Shown: one piece after another, positions 32,571-42,725 of the stretch
Layout of the letters: each line of letters starts with the position of its first letter
Numbering within the stretch: position 1 is the stretch's first letter
From: Macrothele yani
Lineage: Eukaryota > Arthropoda > Arachnida > Araneae > Macrothelidae
Length of the DNA: 64,000 nucleotides
Assembly: GCA_039090855.1 (NCBI GenBank)
Contig: CM077006.1
Span: forward strand, 53,267,336-53,331,335
Reading direction: 5' to 3'
Notes under the pieces: model-generated
Seen by the model: only the letters and a program-made list of their open reading frames with translations
Database searches by the model: none
What the model was told of the DNA's origin: nothing
Made by a program: the position numbers and the translations under genes

Positions 32571-32746
32571 CAACGAAGTGAATTTCTCCGTCATTTTTAT
32601 CCGCGCCGGGGTTCGAACCCGGGTCCACTCATTCCGGAATAAGTTGCTCTACCAATTAAGCTACGCGGACGTTTTATTCTGATTCCTATCTGCCTTTATG
32701 TCGTGTGCGTCCTTCTGGCAGGTACGTCACATCGCCTGGTACGTTA
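32571..32746 (-). repeat. 175-bp tRNA-containing element, family 3, copy 2
   Basis: Inverse of 9189-9363 over its full length; the tRNA-like part is at 32599-32670. The terminal TAACG is CAACG here. It abuts the truncated 5' end of RTE copy 3. Confidence 0.75.
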
Positions 32747-32885
32747 CATCATCTCCCCCTTATTTTTTTTTATTTTTTTTTTCGAAGTGCTGCTCTTATT
32801 TTTCCTATCTCGCGGTGTGGAAATAACATCACACCAATGCGAGATTTTGAACGGTCGGGTCATCCGGATAGTTCGGGCGCCATTA

Positions 32886-33060
32886 TAACGAAGTGAATTT
32901 CTCCGTCATTTTTATCCGCGCCGGGGTTCGAACCCGGGTCCACTCATTCCGGAATAAGTTGCTCTACCAATTAAGCTACGCGGACATTTGTTCTGACTAC
33001 TATCTGCCTTTATGTCGTGTGCGTCCTTCTGGCAGGTACGTCACATCTCCTGGTACGTTA
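32886..33060 (-). repeat. 175-bp tRNA-containing element, family 3, copy 3
   Basis: Same orientation as copy 2 and 139 bp beyond it, with tRNA-like part 32914-32985, ending GGTACGTTA. The Tc1-like element at 33072 begins 11 bp further on. Confidence 0.75.
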
Positions 33061-33071
33061 CAATATATATA

Positions 33072-34320
33072 CAGAGGTTGTCCAAAATAATGAAAACACC
33101 TTGAAACAATAGGTGTTACGCACCTAATATGGTGTGGGAGCACCCTTGGCATTTAAAACTGTTTGAATCCTCCTTGGAATGGACGCATACAAGTCCTGGA
33201 TGGTGGCAAGTGGTATGTTGTACCATTCTTCCTGCAGAAACTGCTCCAATTCCTTGAGAGACGCTGGAGGAGGATAACGGGATCGCACTCTGTTTTCCAA
33301 CACACACCACAGGGGCTCAATGATGTTTAAGTCCGGTGATTGTGAAGGCCAGGAAGGCGTGAAACTTCATCATCATGTTCCTCAAAACATGATTCAACAG
33401 TTCGACTTCTGTGAATCTGGGCATTATTATCTTGAAAGGTGCAATCCCCTGACGGAAACAATGTCTGCGCCATTGAATGCACATGGTCGGCCAAAAGAGT
33501 GACATAGTCACCACTAGTGATACGTCCGTGTAAGGTGATAATGGAACCTGCTGCAAACCACGAGATCATGGCCCAAACCATTACGGAATCGCCCCCATGC
33601 TTCATTGTAGGAAGGAGACAGTCTGGGTTGTAGGCTTCCATGCGGGGGTTCTCCACACGTAAACCCGTCCTGTGGTGGGGAATAGTGAGAAACTTGATTC
33701 ATCGGAAAACAAGACATTTTTCCATTGATCCGCAGCCCACGTTTTATGTTCTTGGCACCACTGTAGTCTCCGTTTTATATTCACCTGTGACACCAGGGGT
33801 TTTGCAATCACAGCTCTGCCGTAAATATTGTGCTTATGCAATTCCCTTCTCACGGTATGGGTCGACACTGGGTTTTGGAGATGTGCATTAAGCTCAGCAG
33901 TCACTTTCGTCGCCGTGGTCTTCCTCCTTGCAGTCACAATCCACTTTAATGTCCTCCTGTCTCTCGCAGTGAGTTTTGTTTTCCTTTCACAGTTGTGTTT
34001 CGCAGATGATGTTGTACCGTGAACATTTTATTCTGTCATGACCTTCGACACGGTACCTCTCGATACCCCCAATACCTGTGGCACTGTCAACTCTGATTTC
34101 CCTGAACGTGAAAAGTGTACCGGAACAACATGCGATTTGTGCAAGAGCATACTTTGAATGTCGTTCCGTAAACTTTGATGAAACCAACGGGATTGTGTAT
34201 TTAAATCTTGGACACTCGGTAACATGGAAATTGCAGCGCCCTGGAGAAGTAATCCGTTTTTTTTTGTTTTGGTGAAATTCGGTGGTGACCGTGGCGCGTT
34301 ATACAAATGAATCAATTTCC
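33072..34320 (-). mobile_element. Tc1-like element, family D
   Basis: The left TIR CAGAGGTTGTCCAAAATAAT follows a TA (33070-33071) and continues gaaaacacc; the matching right end is not found, so the right side is truncated or diverged near 34320. A second partial copy is at 34653-35232. Confidence 0.72.
33100..34315 (-). pseudogene. Tc1-like transposase pseudogene, family D
   Basis: On the minus strand: LLQGAAISMLPSVQDLNTQS upstream and QVLGVSRGTVSKVMTE (helix-turn-helix), then MTARRKTTATKVTAELNAHL, THTVRRELHKHNIYGRA, NVLFSDESSFSLFPTTGRVY (first Asp), GDSVMVWAMISWFAAGSIIT and FQDNNAQIHRSRTVESCFEE (second Asp). The C-terminal Glu block is out of frame. Three or more frameshifts. Confidence 0.75.
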
Positions 34321-34436
34321 CGACATTCGACTGAAAGCTCCAGGAGTCTGAGACCAGTAGAACCTTGAGCTACCTTACGGTACGAAACTAGAGCATGTAC
34401 TTAATGTTAAGGCAACATGTATAATAACACAATTCC

Positions 34437-34652
34437 GACATGGTGGCGTAGTGGTCTAAGCGATGCTTCTGACCGTTCGCCCGAGATGGGGTTCGGGTTT
34501 GAATCCCGCCGAGGCATGGATGTTGTGTTTGTCTTACGGCACTGGGTCTCTCCCTTCCTTTGAACTAGTGGCTCTAAATTAGGGACGGGCGACTGCTTAT
34601 AGCCATTGAGTTGCTTAAGGTGGTCGTTAAGCCTCCAATCAAAAAAAAAAAA
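34437..34652 (+). repeat. tRNA-derived SINE, family 1
   Basis: Head with 'ggtggcgtagtggtctaagc' and 'ggttcgggtttgaatcccgc', body 'ctaaattagggacgggcgac', tail 'ggtcgttaagcctccaatca' and poly-A of about 14. Plus strand. Confidence 0.88.
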
Positions 34653-35232
34653 AACCCCACAAGATCATGGCCTAAACCATTTCAGAACCGCCCTAATGCT
34701 TTTCTGTGGGAAGGAGACAGTCTGGGTTGTAGGCTTCTGCGGGGGTTCTCCACACGTAAACCCGTCCTGTGGTGGGGAATAGTGAGTTCATCGGAAAACA
34801 AGACATTTTTCCATTGATCCGCAGTCCACGTTTTATGTTCCTGGCACCACTGTAGCCTCCGTTTCATATTCATCTGTGACACCAGGGGTTTTCCAATCGC
34901 AGCTCTTTTTTTTTTTTTTTTTTTTTTTTTTAGTCGGAGGTTTAACGACCACCGTGAGCAACTCAATGGGCTATAAGCAGTCGCCCGTCCCTAATTTAGG
35001 GTCACTGGTTCCAGGGAAGGGAGAGAGCCAGTGCCGTAAGACAAACACAACATCCATGCCTCACCGGGATTCGAACCCGGACCCCTTACGGACGAATGAT
35101 TAGAGGCCAGCGCCTTAGACCACTGCGCCACCGGGGCGGCAATCGCAGCTCTGCCGTAAATATTGTGCTTATGCAATTCCCTTCGCACGGTATGGGTCGA
35201 CACTGGGTTTTGGAGATGTGCATTAAGCTCAG
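34653..35232 (-). pseudogene. Tc1-like fragment, family D, interrupted by a SINE
   Basis: The two pieces (34653-34906 and 35141-35232) together match 33555-33896 of the larger copy, covering the coding region from THTVRRELHKHNIYGRA to VLFSDE and part of the VWRTP block. The SINE at 34907-35140 sits in the middle. Both outer edges coincide with SINEs. Confidence 0.75.
34907..35140 (-). repeat. SINE family 1 with 12-bp target duplication
   Basis: Complete minus-strand SINE, with poly-T at 34907-34931 and the tRNA-like head ending at 35140. It is flanked by the perfect direct repeat AATCGCAGCTCT (34895-34906 and 35141-35152). The undisturbed target sequence is known from the sister Tc1 copy near 33810, which confirms a true insertion. 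Confidence 0.93.
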
Positions 35233-35440
35233 TCAGGTGGCGCAGTGGTCTAAGGCGTTGGCCTCTGATCATTCGTCGGTAAGGGGTCCGGGTTCGAATC
35301 CCGGTCAGGCATGGATGTTGTTTGTCCTACGGCACTGGCTCTCTCTTCCCTGGAACCAGTGACCCTAAATTAGGGACGGGCGACTGCTTATAGCCCATTG
35401 AGTTGCTCACGGTGGTCGTTAAACCTCCAATCAAAAAAAG
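35233..35440 (+). repeat. tRNA-derived SINE, family 1
   Basis: Head 'caggtggcgcagtggtctaa', B box 'gggttcgaatcccgg', body 'ccctaaattagggacgggcg', tail 'gtcgttaaacctccaatcaa' and poly-A with one G. Confidence 0.88.
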
Positions 35441-35543
35441 AAAAAAAAATCCCACAGTTCAAAACATATGAATTACCATTCCAGTTCTCTGCTAGTCTGC
35501 GTACACAAACATCACAGTGATGTGCAGCGCCGAGAGCAATATA

Positions 35544-36986
35544 CACTAGCGGAAAGTGAAAAAAGAACACCAAGAAGGGAGGCGTCTGATACCAACGAAA
35601 TTTATACTGCATAATAACGGAATACAGAGGATAACGTGATCAAAACATTATGGCAAAATGCAGCTGTATTTGCTGGTAAACTGAAAAATAACATTTCCAT
35701 GTAACATGGTTAGTACGAGGTTGAACCGCCATGAACTGCGTCACACTGTGCAATTCTGGCATGGAGTCTGTCGTACAGATGTTGGATGTAAGTTTGGGGT
35801 ATTGAGTTCAAAGCATCCTCAACCTGGACGCGTAAATCGAGGATGGTCGTGGCTGGCCGTGCAGACCGGATAAGTCGTTGTCCCATAAAACCCTACACGT
35901 GCTCAATGGGGGACAAATCCGGTGAACGTGCAGGCCATGGAAGTTGTCTCACACCCTGAAGTGCATTTTGGGTTGCACGTGCCGTGTGTGGGCGTGTGTT
36001 ATCTTGCTGGAAAACACCACGATGGACCGACCATACAAATGGCACAACAACGGGCTGAATGATGTTGTTGATGTAGGAGGTGCTGTTTAACGTACCCGGT
36101 ACTAACACTAGTTGTGTACGGGAGTGATAGCTGATCGCTCCCCAGACCAGGAGACCAGGTGTAGGCCCTGTGTGTCGCTGGCAAATGCAAGAAGGGTGGA
36201 GACGCTCCCCTGTGCGTCTGCGAACACGCATACGGCCATCGGAGGCTCCCAAGCAGAATCTGCTTTCATCGCTGAACACGACAGATCGCCATTGCGTTCT
36301 CCAGTGCAGACGTTGGCGACACCACTGCAGCCGTTCCTGACGGTCGGCTGGAGTCAGAGGTATACATGCCAGAGGCACACGTGCACGTAGTCCTGCATCC
36401 AGCAGACGGTTGCAGATTGTTCGCACAGTCACCCAAGGGGCAACGGCAGCTCGGATTTGCGTCGCAGTGGATGTCCTGCTTGACAACGCCGCTCTTCTTA
36501 TGCGTCGATCGGTCCGCTCATCAAGACATGTTTCCATTGTCTGTGACTCCCGGTTCCACGTCTTCTCGTGTGGGAATGTTCCTCGGACCATCTACGCCAC
36601 CATCGTACCACCACCGATACTTCCCGTCCAATTCGCTCCGCTATACGACGATACGACCACCCGGCCTCCCGGAGTCCGACTAGACGACCTCGCTCAAAGT
36701 CCGATAACTGCTGAAATCGTACACGTCCTCCATGTCCAGGCATTGCAGCTTCTTCAGGGTCTTTGCACGTGTCCGTACGCCGACGAATGATTGCATTCAC
36801 TTCGCCGTACTCCGTAGATGCCACCGACGATAATTTGCATATTATGCCGTGCTGTGGCGTAAGCGCTCACCGGTTGGCCCCGAAATTAACATCACACCTA
36901 CGTAAACTCGACCCCATTAACATATGTAAATTTCATGATCGTCCGCCAATTCCTTCTTGGTGTTCTTTTTTCACTTTCCGCCAGTG
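35544..36986 (-). mobile_element. Tc1-like element, well preserved
   Basis: The TIRs read CACTAGCGGAAAGTGAAAAA at the left and, inverted, CACTGGCGGAAAGTGAAAAA at the right, continuing AGAACACCAAGAAGG. TA flanks are at 35542-35543 and 36987-36988. Length is 1443 bp. Confidence 0.93.
35710..36743 (-). pseudogene. Tc1-like transposase, near-intact (one frameshift, one nonsense)
   Basis: It starts MPGHGGRVRFQQLSDFERGR at 36743, with the first helix-turn-helix GLREAGWSYRRIAERIGR. One frameshift lies near 36530-36590. The frame is then open to 35893: VVFSDESRFCLGASDGRMRV (first Asp), TPGLLVWGAISYHSRT, GVFQQDNTRPHTARATQNAL (second Asp) and WPARSPDLSPIEHV (final Glu), with 32 residues between the last two. 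A TAG replaces the Trp of the usual EHVW; beyond it the frame stays open to GGSTSY at 35710. This is the least damaged Tc1-like transposase in the window. Confidence 0.87.
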
Positions 36987-37203
36987 TATTTTCTTCTCGC
37001 CGCTGGAAAATGTGATTGACGGGTGTGAGTGGACATCACGTCGCAACATTCTTTGAGTTTTACCGCCTATCTTGGGATCCACTTTTTGTGGATTTTCCCT
37101 AACCTGTTTTTCCAAAGCAAAAACAGTTGTGTGTGTGTGAAGTCAACTGGCCGCTGTGTTTGGCGATCTATTAACTTTCTTCGGTTGCTCATTCGCACTT
37201 GTT

Positions 37204-39250
37204 AGCACGTCTTTTGTAAAAAAAGATCGTGCTTATGTTATCGGTTTGTCCGTCCGTCCGTCTGTACCCACGGTATCTCTGCAACTATTATTCCAATTTG
37301 AAAAATTCTTTTTGCATTCGGAAGCTTGAAATATGCGAATGATGATCCTTCATTTCGTTTTTTTTTTTTTTTTTTTTTTTTACGATGTACAATTTCGCCG
37401 TAGAGGGCGTAAATGCAGATGATGCCGAATTCCAAATTACGTTTAATTCCACATATTTGCTTCTGAACATCCGATTCAAAAACTTATTTTATCTTTCGAT
37501 TCCATTTATGTCGAAGAGTATTTTGCATATAGTTTCTTTTTCAAATTACGCATAGATTTTCCGCTAGGCGGCGTAAAAGCAAATTACATTTTTTCCTATA
37601 ACTCTTCTAAAACTCCGATTTGAAAAAAAAAAAATTCAGCTGATACATCTCCTGATGGAAAATCTTTTGTATATAATTTCGAATTTTTGGTAAAGAATAC
37701 TTTGGCCACCAGGCGGCGTAAGTGTTAATTTTTGCTTCTGATGTATTTGCCATAAAATTTGAGCTTCTAAAATATCGATTGAAAACGTTTTTCGTGGACT
37801 GATGCCACTCACATAGATAAACTTTTTCGGAATATTTTCTTCCTAAAATATTCCACAGTTTCTCCGCCAGGGGGCGTAGTTTTATATCTTATTTTTGTCA
37901 ATATCTCTACTTCTAAGAGTCCGATTTGAAAAATTCCTTCTTTGTTGGATAGTGATTTCCGTATGACATGTTTTTCATATAATTTCAAAATTTTCAAGTA
38001 ATTCATAGACTTTCCGCTAGGGGGCGTAAAGATAAATTGCGTTTCTCCCTATATCTCTGCTTCTAAATCTCCGATTTGAAAAATTCTTTCTGCACCGGAT
38101 ACAGCTTCTGATGGGAAAGCGTTTGCACGTAATTTCTAATTTTTGAAAAGAAAATGGCTTTGCGACCAGGGGGCGTAAATCCTAATTCCCGCTTGTGATG
38201 TATTTGCAGCAAAATATGAACTTCTAAATTCTCGATTGTAAAAAACGTCGTTTGTAGACCGATACTACTCATGTCGACAAACCTTTTAGAAACCTTATCT
38301 TCTTAAAATAGTGCATGGTTTCTACGCCAGGGGCGTAAATGTATATCTTATTTTTGTCAATATCTCTACATTTCTAGGAGTCCGATTTGAAAAATTCCTT
38401 CTTTGTTGGATAGTGTTTCTAGTGTGACATGTTTTTCCTAAAAATTAAAAATTTTCAAGTAATTCATGGACTTTCGGCCAGGGGGTGTAAAGGTAAATTG
38501 CGTTTCACCCTAAATCTCTGCTTTTAAATCTCCGATTTGAAAAATTCTTTCTGCGCCGGATACAGCTCCTGATGGTAAATCGTTTGCACATAATTTCTAG
38601 TTTTTGTAAAAAATTATTTGGCCACCAGGTGGCGTAAGCCTTAATTTCCGCTTCTGATGTATTTGCAGCAAAATATGAGCTTCTAAAATCTGGATTGAGG
38701 AAAAAGTCGTTTGTTGACCGTACTCATGTCGACAAACCTATTAGGAACATTTTCTTCTTGAAATAATGCATGGTTTCTACGCCAGGGGGCGTAGATGTAT
38801 AACTTATTTTTGTCAATATCTCTACTTCTAAAAGTCCGATTTGAAATATTCCTTCTTTGTTGGATAGTATTTCCGATGCGAAATGTTTTTCATATAAATT
38901 TAAAATTTTCAAGTAAATCATAGACTTTCCGCTAGGGCGCACACAGGTAAATTGCGTTTTCTGCTCCTAAAACTCCGATTTGAAAAATTCTTCTTGTATC
39001 GCATACAAGACCTGATGGAAAATATTTTTCACATAATTTCTAATGTTTGGTAAAGAATGGTTTGGCCACCAGAGGTCATAAGTGTTAATTTCTGCTTCTG
39101 ATGTATTTGTAGCAAAATCTGGGCTCCTGAAAACTCGACTAAATATTTTTTTCCTTGGACCGATACCGCTCATATGAATAAACCTTTTGAGAATACTTTC
39201 TTCCTAAAACAATGCATGGTTTTCCCACCAGGGGTCGTAAAGTCACATCT
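37204..39250 (-). mobile_element. Pearl/HINE-like tandem-repeat element B with 456-bp higher-order repeat
   Basis: On the minus strand the element ends at a hairpin (37204-37233), preceded by a GACGGACGGAC microsatellite (37251-37264). About 13 units of roughly 152 bp follow to 39240. Each has a block like CCGCTAGGGGGCG or CCACCAGGTGGCG. The units are of three kinds in fixed order, so the true period is about 456 bp: 'attgcgtttc' type at 37561, 38014, 38475, 38929; 'gcttctgatgtatttgc' type at 37706, 38163, 38622, 39066; 'cttatttttgtcaatatctc' type at 37864, 38324, 38779. The outer boundary is uncertain. Confidence 0.7.
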
Positions 39251-39573
39251 TATTTTTGTCTATGACTCTGTTTCTAAGAGTTCGTAAGCTCACGATTCCG
39301 TTTACAGCAATAGCTGAGGGATTAAAGACCCGATTGATAAACTTCTTTCTTCGGTCAGATACTATTTTTTTCCATACCGGTTCCATTGACTTTGAATAGC
39401 TTCGATAAATTTAATTTACGTCAGAACGGATTCAAAAGACTCAATTGGTGTACTGTTCCTCGATATAAATATGTATATGGCATTTGCAACTTAATGTTGT
39501 TGTACGTGGTCTCTCTCGACGTTTAGAAGACACTTTATGGCTGCACGCATTACAGGCGGGCGTCCCACTTTTA

Positions 39574-40810
39574 CACTGAAGAGCAATTGAATTCGAGTCT
39601 GCTGGCGTTATGCAAATGTGGCGCTGTGGACGGCCCTGTAAACGAAAACGACATGACGTATGCAGCGATCCGACAATATAAGGAGGGATGCGACGGGAAT
39701 CAGTAAGAGTCGGACGCAGTATGGGTAAGACGAAGGATCTAAGCTCATGTAATCGTGGGGAAATTGTCGGGGCCCGACGAATGGGTCACTCCATCTGGGA
39801 GGTCGTGCAGGCACTGGGATTTTCACTAGCCACTGTGTCACGGGCGCACTGTGAGTACATTGAATCTGGTAAAACCATCCCTGCAAGGGCCAACTGCCGT
39901 GGACAATAGCGTGTGGATGAGCGGGGTCATCATCGGATAGCTCGCATCGTAACAGCGGATAGACGGGCCACAGTGCAAGAAATCACTCGGCAATTTAACG
40001 CTGATGTACAAAAACGTATAAGCAGCCACACCATCCAGAACCATCTCCTCGCTATGGGGTACAGAAGCCATCGTCTCACGAGGGTACCGCTGCTGACCAC
40101 ACATCACAGTGTGCAAAGATTAGCATGGGCGCGGGAACATCGCCACTGGACCTTAGACATGTGGAAAAATGTTGCCTGGACTGATGAGTCGAGGTTCACG
40201 TTGGTACATGCGGATGGCAGGATACGAGTACGGCGCAAACCACATGAAGCGATGGATCCTTTTTGCCAGCAGGGTACTCTTCAAGCTGGTGGGGGTGACA
40301 TTATCGTCTGGGGACTGTTTACGTGGACTGATACGTGTGATATATATGTGGACCCCTGGTACGTGTGATATCGTCCCTCACAGGTCAACGTTACCGGGAT
40401 ATCCTGGATGACCATTTACTCCCGTTTGTGCGTCTTCAACATCGCACTGAGGACCTCATCGTGCAACAGACAATGCACCGTGCCATCGCTCCCGAAGTGT
40501 ATCCGAATGGTTGGATGAACACTCCACCGACGTGACCTAGCTTCCTTAGCCAGCTAGGTCACCTGACTACAATCCCATCAAGCACATTTGGGATGCCATC
40601 GACAGAGATGTTTGAGGCTCTGACCCCCCCCCCTGCATCAAATCTTCGTGAACTGTGGGAGCTTGATATGGGGTCGTGGATCCGTATGGCTTCCCAACGC
40701 TTCCGGTGTCTTGTCGAGTCCAGGCCGAGACGAATCGCCGCCGTCCTCAGGGCGAAAGGTGGTGTTACATGTTACTAGACAGGTATCTCTAATTCAATTG
40801 CTCTTCAGTG
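39574..40810 (+). mobile_element. Tc1-like element, family C (DD36E-like)
   Basis: The ends match for 20 bp (CACTGAAGAGCAATTGAATT, inverted at the right). The left TA is at 39572-39573; the right flank reads TT, so the target duplication has mutated. Length is 1237 bp. A second, truncated copy lies at 26139-26862. Confidence 0.85.
39721..40778 (+). pseudogene. Tc1-like transposase pseudogene, family C
   Basis: It starts MGKTKDLSSCNRGEIVGARR with helix-turn-helix EVVQALGFSLATVSRAHCEY. A single TAG at 39907 separates this from an open frame to 40368 that carries TVQEITRQFNADVQKRISSH, WTDESRFTLVHADGRIRVRR (first Asp) and DIIVWGLFTWTD. A short local duplication near 40338-40370 (tacgtgtgatat twice) then throws the frame, and the second Asp and Glu blocks are broken. 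The C-terminus RIAAVLRAKGGVTCY is readable to 40778. Confidence 0.8.
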
Positions 40811-40849
40811 TTTAAGTCATGTTGTAGGGGTTGCGGGCGATTGCGAAAT

Positions 40850-41152
40850 GCCGTACTAAACACCTGTTAGTTTGGTGTCATGCTTGTCCCCCACAGAAAG
40901 TTCCGTGACGATTGTCGTCGGGAGGTCCGATAGTTTCCCTTGTCAGATGAAGCCATACTGCACGTCTCCGGTTCAGTAAATAGGCACAATCTGCGAATCT
41001 GGGGGTTCAGAAAATCCCCATTATGTCATCAAACAACAGAGGGCTAGCCCGAAAGTGAACGTATGGTGCGGCCTGATGCATGTCAGAATCATCGGACCCT
41101 TCTTTTTACAGAGCCCACGGCAAAAATTACTGCAAAAATTGGAAAATAAAAG
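40850..41152 (+). pseudogene. Mariner-like (DUF4817 type) transposase fragment
   Basis: Around 40935-41120 the plus strand reads SDEAILHVSGSVNRHNLRIW, then PESERMVRPDACQNHRT in broken frames. This matches the DEAWFQLSGYVNAQN / VWCAMSAKRIVGPF region of the element at 4315-6982. Only the first catalytic Asp region survives. Confidence 0.6.
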
Positions 41153-41159
41153 TCAGTGT

Positions 41160-41712
41160 GGAAAGGCTCCCAAAATGATCGAGCCCAGGTCCGCCGATTG
41201 CGTTAAGATGATCCTGCTTTGAATGACTGGAAGAGGATCATGGTTCGATGGATCAAGTTTCCTTTTGCACCATGTAGACGACAGTGTACGTGTGTATGGT
41301 TTTCCTGGGGGAGATTTTGGTACCAGGATGCACCGCGTGACGGAAACAAGCCGGTGGAGGAAGGGCAATGCTTTGGGCGATGTTCTACTGGGAAACCTTG
41401 GTTTTAGTCATTCACGTGCAGGAAACTATGATGTCTACCACCTACCTGAACTTCACTGCAGAGCAAGTACAGCATTCATGGCAACAGTAATCCCTTCTAG
41501 TAATGCCTTCTTTCAGAAGGATAATGCTCCATGCCACACTGCCCGGATTGTTCGAGAACGGTTCGGGCAACGTGAGAAAGACTTCTAGGCCTGAAAATTT
41601 CCCAGACATCAATCCAATCGAGTTTCTGTGGTTTGTATTGGAACAACAAATCCAATCTGCAGCGGCTCAACCACATATCTTACAAAGGTTAAAGGGTCTG
41701 CTGCACGGTTAA
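41160..41712 (+). pseudogene. Tc1-like transposase fragment, family B
   Basis: Readable pieces are KRIMVRWIKFPFAPCRRQC, RVTETSRWRKGNALGDVLLG, FFQKDNAPCHTARIVRERFG (second Asp) and, after a frameshift, INPIEFLWFVLEQQIQSAAA (final Glu). The family matches 16414-17310 in opposite orientation. No TIRs found. Confidence 0.7.
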
Positions 41713-41719
41713 AAATTTT

Positions 41720-41975
41720 GTGGTACGTTGCACCAAAAAGTGGTGCTACAACAGCTGCACCACTTTCTAAGAAAAGATACACCGTTGTGTGGTGCAAACA
41801 AAACCCAACAACATGGTGCAACTTTGCACCACGACATAGTACAAGATTGTCACACATTATGGTGCAAGGTTGCACCATGTTGTTGGGGGTTTTTGCACCA
41901 CAAAATGGTGTGTCTTTTCTTAGAAAGTGGTGCAGCTGGTGTAGCACCACTTTTTGGTGCAACCTATTACACATT
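41720..41975. mobile_element. Foldback element built on GGTGCA/TGCACC motifs
   Basis: The arms of about 110 bp are inverse copies: left 'gttgcaccaaaaagtggtgc', 'agctgcaccactttctaaga', 'acccaacaacatggtgca'; right the inverse in the same order, ending 'tttttggtgcaac'. The loop is about 30 bp around 41840. The hexamer GGTGCA or its inverse appears about ten times. No target duplication identified and no coding capacity. Confidence 0.82.
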
Positions 41976-42228
41976 TTTTTTACAGTATGGTAACGTGTTT
42001 ATACCAGATACCACAATGCACTTTTATAAATCTTGTAGCGTCCACGTCTCGCCGGTTAAGAGCTGTTTTGGTGACACATGGAGGACCAACATCGTATTTA
42101 GGCGGATGGGCATAATATTTTGGCTCGTCTGTTGCCTCAGCCGTTCTTACCTTCAAATATCGACTAGTAGTTTCTGCTCACAGGAAGACACTGACGGGAT
42201 GTTGTTTTTTTTTTTTTTTTTTTTTACT

Positions 42229-42725
42229 CACTGATTTCGACTTTTAATACTTCTCAAAGGAACAAAAATAACAGGATTGGAACAAAAATAAGAGTGGAAA
42301 AATCGGGTTCTATTGGTCAGAATTTCAGAATTGTGAGGTGCCCTCCAGGATCTAAATAAAGTTCTAAGACCATTTTTTTATTTTTTGGAATCCACGGGCG
42401 AATTTTTACAGCCACAGAAGTGTTAAAAAAAATGTTGCAATAATTTTAAGTTCATTGATGTGAAGTTATTTCACTGATTTCGACTTTTAATACTTCTTAA
42501 AGGAACAAAAATAACAGAATTGGAACAAAAATAAGAGTGGAAAAATCGGGTTATATTGGTCAAAATTTCAGAATTTTGAGGTGCTCTCCAGGATCTAAAT
42601 AACAACTCTAGGACCAATTTTTTTTTTTTTTTTTTTTTTTGCATCCACAAGCAAATTTTTACAGCCACAGAATTATTTAAAAAAATGTTGTAATAATTTT
42701 AAATTCATCGGTGTGAAGTTATTTT
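42229..42725. repeat. Tandem duplication of 243 bp
   Basis: Two direct copies starting 'cactgatttcgacttttaat' at 42229 and 42472, adjacent to each other and about 93 percent alike by eye. Each includes an internal 'ggaacaaaaataa' doublet and a T-run. Confidence 0.88.
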
